Shown here: in pieces, positions 46,080 to 54,055 of the stretch
Layout: each line of letters opens with the position of its first letter
How positions within the stretch are numbered: the stretch's first letter is position 1
Origin: Pseudomonas jessenii
Lineage (GTDB): Bacteria > Pseudomonadota > Gammaproteobacteria > Pseudomonadales > Pseudomonadaceae
Direction: 5' to 3'
Assembly: GCF_002236115.1 (NCBI RefSeq)
Contig: NZ_NIWT01000004.1
Location: 434,001 to 498,000, forward strand
DNA length: 64,000 nucleotides
Notes under the pieces: generated by a model
The model's database searches: none
What the model was told of the DNA's origin: nothing
The model's input: only the letters and a program-made list of their open reading frames with translations
Made by a program: the position numbers and the translations under genes

Positions 46080-47180
46080 ATGTTCCGCTATGCCTTGTCC
46101 CTCGCGTTGCCAGTCACCCTGGCTTTTTTATTGTCTGCGTGTGGTCATGAAGAGGCGCCGCAAGTCAGCGTGCGCCCGGCCATGGTGGTCCAGCCAGAGC
46201 CTTCGGCACAGGCCATGGAAAGCTATCCCGGTGAAGTTCGCGCGCGGTATGAGCCGGATCTGGCGTTCCGCATCGGCGGCAAAGTCAGCCGACGACTGGT
46301 CGAGGAGGGGCAGCGGGTCAAGGCCGATCAACCCTTGGCGGAGCTCGATCCCCAGGACGTGCGCCTGCAACTGGAGGCCACTCGCGCCCAGGTCGCAGCC
46401 GCCGAAGCCAATCTGAACCTGGTGCGATCCGAGCGTGATCGCTACAAGACCCTGATGGAGCGCCAACTGGTCAGTCGTTCGCAATACGACAACGCCGAAA
46501 ACCTCTACCGTTCCGGTGAAGCGCGCCTCAAGCAAATCAAAGCCGAATTCAACGTTTCCAATAACCAGGCCAGCTACGCCGTGTTGCGTGCGCCGCAGGA
46601 CGGCGTCGTGGCCAAGCGCCTGGTGGAAGTCGGGCAAGTCGTGGCAGCCGGGCAAACGGTGTTCACACTGGCCACCGATGGCGAGCGTGAAGTCTTGATC
46701 AGCCTGCCGGAGCAGAACTTCGGCCGTTTCAAGGTCGGTGAGCCGGTGTCAGTGGAACTCTGGACCCAGCCCGACCAGCGTCTCGCCGGGCGCATCCGTG
46801 AATTGTCGCCCTCAGCCGACCCCAAGTCGCGTACCTTCGCGGCGCGTATCGCCTTCAAGACCGGCACTGTGCCTGTCGAACTGGGCCAGAGCGCCCGAGT
46901 GTTCGTGCAGGCCGCCGACGTGGTTCCACTGTCCGTTCCGCTGTCTGCGCTGACGGCGGAAAACGGCGTGACTTATATCTGGGTCGTCCGCGCCAACAAC
47001 ACCTTGCAAAGGACCCCGGTGCGGGTCGGTGCCTTCGGCGAGAAAACCGTACCGGTGCTTGAAGGGCTCAACGCCAGCGACTGGGTGGTGGCCGCCGGTG
47101 TTCATGTGCTTCTCGAAGGGCAGCAGGTGCGCCCGGTGGATCGCTCCAATCGCGTGGTCAATCTGGCGGACAAGGAGTAA
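46080..47180 (+). CDS. mexJ: RND efflux periplasmic adaptor subunit, MexJ-like
   Basis: A 366-residue membrane-fusion lipoprotein (lipobox LLSAC, Cys21). In order: an N-terminal beta/lipoyl half (GEVRARYEPDLAFRIGGKVSRRLVEEGQRV), an alpha-helical hairpin (about 95-165, LEATRAQVAAAEANLNLVRSERDRYKTL), the second lipoyl half (VLRAPQDGVVAKRLVEVGQVVAAGQTVF), and beta-barrel and membrane-proximal domains. It bridges the pump to an outer-membrane channel; none is encoded here, as in P. aeruginosa mexJK, which borrows OprM. Confidence 0.88.
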   Translation: MFRYALSLALPVTLAFLLSACGHEEAPQVSVRPAMVVQPEPSAQAMESYPGEVRARYEPDLAFRIGGKVSRRLVEEGQRVKADQPLAELDPQDVRLQLEATRAQVAAAEANLNLVRSERDRYKTLMERQLVSRSQYDNAENLYRSGEARLKQIKAEFNVSNNQASYAVLRAPQDGVVAKRLVEVGQVVAAGQTVFTLATDGEREVLISLPEQNFGRFKVGEPVSVELWTQPDQRLAGRIRELSPSADPKSRTFAARIAFKTGTVPVELGQSARVFVQAADVVPLSVPLSALTAENGVTYIWVVRANNTLQRTPVRVGAFGEKTVPVLEGLNASDWVVAAGVHVLLEGQQVRPVDRSNRVVNLADKE

Positions 47181-47186
47181 GCCCCG

Positions 47187-50100
47187 ATGCGCTTCAACGT
47201 TTCCGAATGGGCGCTGCGTAATCGCCAGATCGTCCTGTTCATGATGCTGTTGCTGGCCATCGTCGGCGCACTTTCCTACACCAAACTCGGCCAGAGTGAG
47301 GACCCGCCGTTCACCTTCAAGGCCATGGTGATTCGCACCAACTGGCCGGGGGCGACCGCCGAGGAAGTCTCGCGCCAGGTCACCGAACGCATCGAAAAGA
47401 AACTGATGGAAACCGGCGAATACGAACGCATCGTGTCGTTCTCCCGCCCCGGCGAATCCCAGGTGACCTTCATTGCGCGCGACTCCATGCACTCAGTGGA
47501 GATCCCGGAGCTCTGGTATCAGGTGCGCAAGAAGATCAACGACATCCGTTACACCCTGCCGCCGGGGATTCAGGGACCGTTTTTCAACGATGAATTCGGC
47601 ACCACTTTCGGCAATATTTACGCCCTGAGCGGCGAGGGCTTCGACTACGCCGTGCTCAAGGATTACGCCGACCGCATCCAGATCCAGCTGCAACGGGTCA
47701 AGGATGTGGGCAAGGTCGAGCTGCTGGGGTTGCAGGACGAGAAAATCTGGATCGAACTCTCCAACGTCAAGCTCGCCACCCTCGGCTTGCCGCTGGCGGT
47801 CGTCCAGCAAGCCCTTGAAGAACAGAACGCGGTGTCGACGGCAGGTTTCTTCGAAACCAGCAGCGAGCGCTTGCAGCTACGGGTGACGGGGAATTTTCAA
47901 ACGGTCGACGAGATCAAGAACTTCCCGATCCGGGTCGGTGATCGCACCTTCCGCATCTCCGACGTGGCTGACGTGCGCCGTGGTTTCAACGATCCACCGG
48001 CGCCGCGCATGCGCTTCATGGCGCAAGACGCCATCGGCCTGGCGGTGGCAATGAAGAACGGCGGTGACATCCTGGTACTGGGCAAGGCGCTGGAAATCGA
48101 GTTCGCCCGCATACAGAAAAACCTCCCGGCCGGCATGGAGTTGCGCAAAGTCTCCGACCAACCGGCGGCGGTGAAAACCGGTGTTGGTGAGTTCGTGCAA
48201 GTGTTGGTCGAGGCGCTGGCCATTGTGTTGCTGGTGAGCTTCTTCTCCCTTGGCGTGCGCACCGGCATGGTGGTGGCGTTGGCGATTCCGCTGGTGCTGG
48301 CGATGACGTTCGCGTGCATGTATTACCTGGGCATCGGCCTGCACAAGATCTCCCTCGGCGCGCTGGTACTGGCCCTGGGTTTGCTGGTGGACGACGCGAT
48401 CATCGCCGTGGAAATGATGGCGATCAAAATGGAGCAGGGCTTCGACCGGGTCAAAGCGGCGAGTTATGCCTGGACCAGTACCGCGTTCCCGATGCTCACC
48501 GGTACGCTGATCACCGCGGCCGGCTTCCTGCCGATTGCCACGGCGCAATCGGGCACTGGCGAATACACCCGCTCGATCTTCGAGGTGGTCACCATCGCGC
48601 TGTTGGCGTCGTGGGTGGCCGCGGTGGTCTTCGTGCCGTACCTCGGGGAAAAACTCCTGCCGGACCTGGCGAAAATTCATGCCGCCAAACATGGTGCCGG
48701 CCAGCCCGATCCCTATGCCACGCCGTTTTATCAGCGCGTCCGGCGTCTGGTGGAGTGGTGCGTACGCTGGCGCAAAACGGTGATCCTGGCGACCGTGCTG
48801 TTGTTCATCGCTTCCATCGTGCTGTTCAAGTTTGTGCCGCAGCAGTTCTTCCCGGCATCGGGTCGCCTGGAGTTGATGGTCGATCTGAAACTGGCCGAAG
48901 GCGCTTCGCTGAGTAACACCGCCGACGAGGTCAAACGCCTCGAAGCACTGCTCAAGGATAAGGCCGGGATCGACAATTACGTGGCCTATGTCGGTACCGG
49001 TTCGCCACGATTCTACCTGCCGCTGGATCAGCAACTGCCGGCTGCGAGCTTCGCCCAGTTTGTCGTCCTGGCAAAAACCATTGAAGAACGGGAAGCCCTG
49101 CGCACCTGGTTGATTTCAACCCTTAACGAGCAATTTCCCGCTCTGCGTTCGCGGGTCACGCGCCTGGAAAACGGTCCGCCGGTTGGCTATCCGGTGCAGT
49201 TCCGCGTGACCGGGGAGCACATCGAGGAGGTGCGGGCGCTGGCGCGCAAGGTCGCGGCCAAGGTTCGCGAGAACCCGCATGTGGTCAATGTCCACCTGGA
49301 TTGGGAAGAGCCGAGCAAGGTGGTGTACCTGAACATCGATCAGGACCGTGCGCGGGCGCTGGGCGTGAGCACGGCCAACCTGTCGAGGTTCCTGCAAAGC
49401 TCCCTGACCGGTTCCAGTGTCAGCCAGTACCGTGAAGACAACGAGTTGATCGAGATCCTGTTGCGCGGCACCGTGCATGAGCGCACCGAGTTGTCATTGT
49501 TGCCGAGCCTGGCGGTACCGACCGATAACGGTCGCAGTGTCGCGCTGTCGCAGATCGCGACCCTGGAGTACGGCTTCGAGGAGGGCATCATCTGGCACCG
49601 CAACCGCCTGCCCAACGTGACGGTTCGCGCTGACATCTATGGCAAGGAGCAACCGGCGACGCTGGTGCAGCAGATCATGCCGACCCTCGATCCGATTCGC
49701 GCCGAACTGCCGGATGGCTACTTGCTGGATGTCGGCGGCACGGTGGAAGACTCGGCGCGCGGACAGAACTCGGTGAAGGCCGGCGTGCCGTTGTTCATCG
49801 TGGTGGTGTTGACCTTGCTGATGCTGCAGCTGCGAAGTTTTTCGCGCACGGCGATGGTGTTCCTGACGGCGCCGCTGGGGTTGATCGGGGTGACGCTGTT
49901 TCTGTTGGTGTTCCGCCAGCCCTTTGGTTTCGTGGCCATGTTGGGGACTATCGCCTTGTCCGGGATGATCATGCGTAACTCGGTGATTCTGGTGGATCAG
50001 ATCGAGCAGGATATTGCGGCGGGGCTCAAGCCTTGGCAGGCGATCATCGAGGCGACGGTGCGGCGGTTCCGACCGATTGTGCTGACGGCGCTGGCGGCGG

Positions 50101-50252
50101 TGTTGGCGATGATTCCTCTGTCGCGCAGTGTGTTCTTTGGGCCGATGGCGGTGGCGATCATGGGGGGGTTGATTGTTGCTACGGCGTTGACGCTTTTGTT
50201 TTTGCCTGCCCTTTATGCGGCCTGGTTTCGGGTTCGCAAAGAGTCGGTTTGA
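47187..50252 (+). CDS. mexK: RND efflux inner-membrane pump, MexK-like
   Basis: A 1021-residue proton-driven RND transporter. The usual layout is seen: first helix (QIVLFMMLLLAIVGALSY), a large periplasmic loop (about 35-330), a helix block (ALAIVLLVSFFSLGVRTGMVVALAIPLVLAMTF) with the proton-relay LGLLVDDAIIAVEMM in helix 4, a second loop and the C-terminal helix block (VVLTLLMLQLRSFSRTAMVFLTAPLGLIG). The gene lies 6 bases after the adaptor. MexK exports triclosan and erythromycin in P. aeruginosa; substrates here are not inferable. Confidence 0.9.
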   Translation: MRFNVSEWALRNRQIVLFMMLLLAIVGALSYTKLGQSEDPPFTFKAMVIRTNWPGATAEEVSRQVTERIEKKLMETGEYERIVSFSRPGESQVTFIARDSMHSVEIPELWYQVRKKINDIRYTLPPGIQGPFFNDEFGTTFGNIYALSGEGFDYAVLKDYADRIQIQLQRVKDVGKVELLGLQDEKIWIELSNVKLATLGLPLAVVQQALEEQNAVSTAGFFETSSERLQLRVTGNFQTVDEIKNFPIRVGDRTFRISDVADVRRGFNDPPAPRMRFMAQDAIGLAVAMKNGGDILVLGKALEIEFARIQKNLPAGMELRKVSDQPAAVKTGVGEFVQVLVEALAIVLLVSFFSLGVRTGMVVALAIPLVLAMTFACMYYLGIGLHKISLGALVLALGLLVDDAIIAVEMMAIKMEQGFDRVKAASYAWTSTAFPMLTGTLITAAGFLPIATAQSGTGEYTRSIFEVVTIALLASWVAAVVFVPYLGEKLLPDLAKIHAAKHGAGQPDPYATPFYQRVRRLVEWCVRWRKTVILATVLLFIASIVLFKFVPQQFFPASGRLELMVDLKLAEGASLSNTADEVKRLEALLKDKAGIDNYVAYVGTGSPRFYLPLDQQLPAASFAQFVVLAKTIEEREALRTWLISTLNEQFPALRSRVTRLENGPPVGYPVQFRVTGEHIEEVRALARKVAAKVRENPHVVNVHLDWEEPSKVVYLNIDQDRARALGVSTANLSRFLQSSLTGSSVSQYREDNELIEILLRGTVHERTELSLLPSLAVPTDNGRSVALSQIATLEYGFEEGIIWHRNRLPNVTVRADIYGKEQPATLVQQIMPTLDPIRAELPDGYLLDVGGTVEDSARGQNSVKAGVPLFIVVVLTLLMLQLRSFSRTAMVFLTAPLGLIGVTLFLLVFRQPFGFVAMLGTIALSGMIMRNSVILVDQIEQDIAAGLKPWQAIIEATVRRFRPIVLTALAAVLAMIPLSRSVFFGPMAVAIMGGLIVATALTLLFLPALYAAWFRVRKESV

Positions 50253-50309
50253 TGGTTTGACCGTGGCGGCCTTCGGGCCGACCAGACTTTTGCGGGTGAA
50301 TGCGATCCC

Positions 50310-50336
50310 CTGTGGGAGCGAGCTTGCTCGCGATGG
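50310..50336 (+). repeat. Single REP arm
   Basis: CTGTGGGAGCGAGCTTGCTC followed by GCGATGGCGGCCTGACAGTCGACCTG. The same tail (GGCCTGACAGCCGACCTG) recurs in the three-unit array 390 bases further on, so this is an outlying copy of that array. Confidence 0.8.
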
Positions 50337-50394
50337 CGGCCTGACAGTCGACCTGTATTTTGTTGACTGTGTACATATCCGTTGTTGCGGTAAC

Positions 50395-50700
50395 GGCGGC
50401 TGGCGGTTTCGCCCTTACGGCGAGTCACTTTTAACAAGCGCCTTAAAAGTAACCAAAAGCGCTCGCCCCGAACGTCCGGCCCCTCGCCAAGGCTCGGGGT
50501 TCCTTCGCTGCGGTATTCATCCGGGGGCATTGCCCTCCGGTCGGCTTCGCTTCGACCTACATGCAATGAGTTCGACTGCGTCGAACGGCGCTGCGCGCCC
50601 ATCCCCGGATGAGCACCTCCACTCAGTCTGCCGAGGGGGCGGGTGGATCAAGATCAAAAGCTGCAGGCGAGCTAACGCTCGACCTGATGAGTGGTGAAAA
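50395..50700. repeat. Long dispersed intergenic repeat of P. fluorescens type
   Basis: The stretch from GGCGGCTGGCGGTTTCGCCC through TTTTAACAAGCGCCTTAAAAGTAACCAAAAGCGCTCGCCCCGAACG to GGCAGGCGAGC-like DNA is a sequence I recognise as a multi-copy non-coding element in P. fluorescens-group genomes, often mis-annotated as short ORFs. It contains several nested palindromes (e.g. GAGCTAACGCTC, CGACTGCGTCG). The ORFs across it on both strands are not credible genes. Confidence 0.6.
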
Positions 50701-50721
50701 TCCGTGGGTGTACGCCGACCC

Positions 50722-50934
50722 ATTGTGGGAGCGAGCCTGCTCGCGAAGGCGGCCTGACAGCCGACCTGTTTCTACCGAATGTACTCGGTCAAATTGTGGG
50801 AGCGGGCTTGCCCGCGAAGACGGCCTGCCAGCCGACCAATTCCTCACAGATGTACCCGATTCAATTGTAGGAGCGAGCCTGCTCGCGATGACGGACTTAC
50901 AGTCGACAATGTTTATCGCCAAAGCCAACCATTC
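50722..50934 (+). repeat. Three 71-bp direct repeats, each with one REP arm
   Basis: Units begin at 50722, 50793 and 50864, exactly 71 bases apart. Each starts ATTGTRGGAGCGRGCYTGCY, goes on CGCGAAGRCGGCCTG(A/C)CAGCCGACC and ends in a TGTAC(T/C)CGRTYCAA-like stretch; the third is the most diverged. All arms point the same way, unlike the inverted REPIN pairs elsewhere in the window. It lies between mexK and the DUF6124 gene; no gene is visible from 50253 to 51065. Confidence 0.85.
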
Positions 50935-51065
50935 AGACCATTCCCACAAGACTTTCAGCTTGCCCGTCAGAAGCACGATCTCTAGCCTTTGCCTGTCGCT
51001 GCCAATTCAGTGATCGGGACTGCAAGCCCGCCAAAATGTTAGGCGCCTACTTTGGGAGCTTCGCA

Positions 51066-51341
51066 ATGATCAAAGACAGTCCAGATCCCTCTGCCTCTGA
51101 ATCCGAAAAACTAGTGTCACACCGCCCCTGCCCAATTTTCACCATCCGTCCAGACGTCGATTCCGAAACCCTGCTGGTCCATGCCTATGAAACTCTCGCC
51201 TCTGCGAATGTAATGGCAACCGAACTGTCGTCCTTCCTGAGCGGCCCCACCTGCAATCTGGCACTCGGCATTCAGCAGATGATCGTCCTGGCGCAGCTAT
51301 CAGTGAACCGGGTCCTCGATCAGCTGGATCCGCAGCAATAG
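51066..51341 (+). CDS. DUF6124 (DUF3077-like) small protein
   Basis: A 91-residue protein. The C-terminal half matches a small Pseudomonas family: FTIRPDVDSETLLVHAYETLASANVMATELSSFLSGPTCNLALGIQQMIVLAQLSVNRVLDQLDP. The family occurs in many paralogues per genome, usually as single-gene units of unknown role. The ATG at 51066 follows GGGAGCTTCGCA. The ORF could be drawn from 51036, but that adds only leader codons. A terminator follows directly. Confidence 0.75.
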   Translation: MIKDSPDPSASESEKLVSHRPCPIFTIRPDVDSETLLVHAYETLASANVMATELSSFLSGPTCNLALGIQQMIVLAQLSVNRVLDQLDPQQ

Positions 51342-51350
51342 CCAAAGGAA

Positions 51351-51390
51351 GAAGCCCGCTGAACCTATACCAACCAACCAGCGGGCCTTC
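51351..51390 (+). terminator. Rho-independent terminator of the DUF6124 gene
   Basis: GAAGCCCGCTG pairs with CAGCGGGCCTTC (one bulge) across a 17-base loop rich in CCAACCAACC, followed by ATTGTT. It begins 10 bases after the stop codon. Confidence 0.75.
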
Positions 51391-51487
51391 ATTGTTCCTA
51401 CATCTATCTCGGACCCGTCTGATATTGAGGCTGAAAAACTCAGGTGTTGTACTCAGAGCCCGTTTTACGCATGTTTGAGACAGCGCC

Positions 51488-52834
51488 ATGAAAAATCCAC
51501 CCACATTGAGGGGCCGAACCGATCCGGTGTTTGATCGGCTGTTGCGATCGCCCCACAAGGAACGCCTTTCGGAGTACCTCGCCTTGCTCAAACCCCTGGA
51601 CGATCAGGGGCGTTACCTGCCGTTCGATTCATTGCGCTACCGCTGGGCGCCCGGGTTGGATTCGAACCTGTGCTGGGCCTTGGTCAAGAAAGCGCGGACT
51701 GCACAGTATTCGAGCCTTTTGCCATTGGGTGAACCGGTGTGCTGGCTGAAGTTCATGCTGACGCCTCAGGCGCAAAAAGCCATTTCCGTAGTGGATCGTC
51801 AGGCGACAACCGCAGTGCTGGAATACATGACCGGCCAGATTGGCGAGCGCGCTCATTTCAGCTATTTGCTCAATGATCTGATCGAAGACGAGGCCATCAG
51901 CAGCAGCCAGCTCGAAGGTGCGGCCACCACGACGCGGGTGGCCAAGGACATGCTCAAGCGCCATCGTTCGCCGCGCACACCGGATGAACGAATGGTCATC
52001 GGTAACTTCAAGATGATGAACTTCGCCTGGGAGCAGCGTTACGAGCCACTGAGCGTTGAGCTGATTGCGGCCATGCATCGAGTTGGCGTCGAGGGTATCG
52101 ACGATTCGCAGTACTCGCCTGGAGCATTCAGGACCAACGATGACGTCGTAGTCCAGGATGGCGAGGGCAACACCGTGCATTCGCCACCACCTGCAACAGG
52201 GCTCGTGTCACGTTTGCAGGGGCTGGCGAAGTGGATCAATCAACCCCACAACAACCCTCATCAAGCGGACTACCTTCATCCATTGATCAAAGCCATCGCG
52301 CTGCATTTTGTCTTGGGTTACGAGCATCCTTTTCGCGACGGCAACGGTCGGGTAGCGCGTGCGTTGTTTTACTGGTTCATGTTCAAAAATGACTTCTCGG
52401 CGTTTCGCTACATCGCCATCAGTGTTTTGTTGCGCAATGCGCCGTTGAAGTACGGGCGATCGTATTTGAATACCGAGGCGGATGAGCAGGATCTGACGTA
52501 CTTCATCGATTTCCAGTGTTCGGTGGTGTTGCGGGCTGTGGGCAGTTTTACCGGGACGTATCGGAAAAGTCTGGACGATGCTGAGCAATTTGATTGCTGG
52601 TTGCGTGAAAGTGGTTTTCTCGACCAGCTCACCGAGAAACAGCGGGCGTTGTTTCAAGTGGCCAGAAGCGGAATGGCCAAGGAGTTCACGGCGGTCAATG
52701 TGAAGGAGAATCTGGGTTGCTCTTACAACACGGCATCAGCCACGCTAAATGGGCTGGTCGCGTTGAAGTTGTTCGAGAAACGCAAGATGGGGCGCGAGTG
52801 GGTGTTCTTTCTAAGACCCGTATCAGCGGCCTGA
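51488..52834 (+). CDS. Fic domain protein (putative AMPylator)
   Basis: A 448-residue protein with the full Fic motif HPFRDGNGR (H280 onward), so catalytic His and the phosphate-binding residues are intact. An N-terminal helical region carries the inhibitory sequence SSQLEG (S139 to G144), the [ST]xxxE[GN] form of class II self-inhibited Fic proteins. The C-terminus has a winged-helix-like segment (GMAKEFTAVNVKENLGCSYNTASATLNGLVALKLFEKRKM). It probably transfers AMP to a cellular target; which one is unknown. No toxin partner gene is adjacent. It lies in a repeat-rich accessory strip. Confidence 0.87.
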   Translation: MKNPPTLRGRTDPVFDRLLRSPHKERLSEYLALLKPLDDQGRYLPFDSLRYRWAPGLDSNLCWALVKKARTAQYSSLLPLGEPVCWLKFMLTPQAQKAISVVDRQATTAVLEYMTGQIGERAHFSYLLNDLIEDEAISSSQLEGAATTTRVAKDMLKRHRSPRTPDERMVIGNFKMMNFAWEQRYEPLSVELIAAMHRVGVEGIDDSQYSPGAFRTNDDVVVQDGEGNTVHSPPPATGLVSRLQGLAKWINQPHNNPHQADYLHPLIKAIALHFVLGYEHPFRDGNGRVARALFYWFMFKNDFSAFRYIAISVLLRNAPLKYGRSYLNTEADEQDLTYFIDFQCSVVLRAVGSFTGTYRKSLDDAEQFDCWLRESGFLDQLTEKQRALFQVARSGMAKEFTAVNVKENLGCSYNTASATLNGLVALKLFEKRKMGREWVFFLRPVSAA

Positions 52835-52839
52835 ACCTT

Positions 52840-52863
52840 TGTGGGAGCAAGCCTGCTCCCACA
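52840..52863. terminator. Bidirectional hairpin between convergent genes
   Basis: TGTGGGAGCA/TGCTCCCACA, a 10-bp perfect stem with a 4-base loop, followed by GGTTTTGTGT. It resembles a collapsed REP and lies between the stops of the Fic and DUF4197 genes. Confidence 0.7.
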
Positions 52864-52879
52864 GGTTTTGTGTCGCGGC

Positions 52880-53569
52880 TCAGAGCGTACCAAACACCTT
52901 CTTCGCCAAACTGGTCGCCGCAGCCGCCGGGTTCTGGCGGATGGTTTCTTCCTGTTTGCCGATCATCTCGAACAAGCCATTCAACGCTTGCTCGGTGACG
53001 TAGTTTTCGACGTTGGCGTTTTTCGCATCCACTACGCCCATGGTCGCCGCTTGCCCGGCGAACGAGTTGTACTGCTGGGCCAGGCCAACCTTGTCGGTGG
53101 CTTGCTTGACGATGGGCAGGAATTTGGCGCGGATCTGTTCGCGGCTGGTCTTGTTCAGGTATTGGGTGGCCGAGTCGTTGCCGCCGCTGAGGATGCCCTT
53201 GGCATCTTCCACGGTCATTTTCTTCACGGCATCGACGAGGATTGGCTGGGCCTGGGTCACGGCGGTTTCCGCCGCTTTGTTCATGCTGGCTTCCAGCTCA
53301 TCGACCTGGTCACCCATGCCGAACTGTTTCATCTTGCTCGCGACTTTGCCCAGCTTGCCCGGCAGTTCGATTTTCACATCGGGGTTGTTGCTGAAACCAC
53401 CCGGGGTGCCGAGTTGTTTGACGGCCAGTTGCGCGCCTTGGGTCAGTGCGTCCTTGAGGCCGCCGGTGGCGTCTTTCTGCGACAGGTCGGTGAGGGATAG
53501 CGCCAGGGCGTTGGCACAGATCATCAAGCCTGCGCACAGGCCGGCAAAGCGGAGGGTAGGGCGGAACAT
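52880..53569 (-). CDS. DUF4197 exported protein
   Basis: A 229-residue protein with a Sec signal peptide (FAGLCAGLMICANALA). The mature part is the helical DUF4197 domain: LSLTDLSQKDATGGLKDALTQGAQLAVKQLG...PDVKIELPGKLGKVASKMKQFGMG and LNGLFEMIGKQEETIRQNPAA. Periplasmic, function unknown. The ATG at 53569 follows AAAAGGAAGTTGCC. It lies about 28 bases after the YbaY-like lipoprotein gene and is likely co-transcribed with it. Confidence 0.87.
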   Translation of the reverse strand: MFRPTLRFAGLCAGLMICANALALSLTDLSQKDATGGLKDALTQGAQLAVKQLGTPGGFSNNPDVKIELPGKLGKVASKMKQFGMGDQVDELEASMNKAAETAVTQAQPILVDAVKKMTVEDAKGILSGGNDSATQYLNKTSREQIRAKFLPIVKQATDKVGLAQQYNSFAGQAATMGVVDAKNANVENYVTEQALNGLFEMIGKQEETIRQNPAAAATSLAKKVFGTL

Positions 53570-53596
53570 GGCAACTTCCTTTTTCGAAAAAGACAC

Positions 53597-53995
53597 TTAG
53601 CGGGCCGGGTCGACACGGACCTTCAGCGGTTGTGGATCGGTGCCGTCCAGGCGCACGGCATGATTCTCGGTGGTGATGAACATCAGTTTGCCGTCGACTT
53701 CGATGCGCGCGTTCACCGAGTAACGGTGGTTGGGCTCTATCTTCAGCGGGTCGTAGCTGAGATGGAAGGCCAGCGGCACCTGCCCTTTGATCTGGCCGCG
53801 CTGTTCGTCGATGACCTTCGCCGGGGCATCGGCGAGTGAAATGTCCTGCAGGCTGACACTCAGGACCGCCGTCGGTGGCAGGGCGATGCGTTGCAGGTAG
53901 AAGACTTCTCCATCAAGGGAAGCCTTGGGCGCCGGTGTCGGGTGCTGGCAGGCTGTCAGCAGGATGGCGGCTGCGATCAGTGGCAGTTTTTTCAT
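53597..53995 (-). CDS. YbaY family lipoprotein
   Basis: A 132-residue lipoprotein (lipobox ILLTAC, Cys about 16) with the YbaY/YscW domain: GEVFYLQRIALPPTAVLSVSLQDISLADAPAKVI and VPLAFHLSYDPLKIEPNHRYSVNARIEVDGKLMFITT. YscW-type relatives pilot secretins, but chromosomal YbaY is of unknown role. It is followed by the DUF4197 gene and preceded by plsB in the same direction. Confidence 0.85.
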   Translation of the reverse strand: MKKLPLIAAAILLTACQHPTPAPKASLDGEVFYLQRIALPPTAVLSVSLQDISLADAPAKVIDEQRGQIKGQVPLAFHLSYDPLKIEPNHRYSVNARIEVDGKLMFITTENHAVRLDGTDPQPLKVRVDPAR

Positions 53996-54055
53996 CGGTC
54001 AATCTCCGTATCGAGGGCGCCAGAACCGACTGGCGCCCTGATCAATCTAGACGGT

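Noticed and set aside
50215..50697. 160-codon ORF after mexK
   Set aside because: It runs through a REP arm and a dispersed non-coding repeat, with no ribosome-binding site and no protein-like composition.
50722..50934. Regular 71-bp repeats as a CRISPR array
   Set aside because: The whole unit repeats, including what would be the spacers; the arms are REP palindromes and no cas gene is near.
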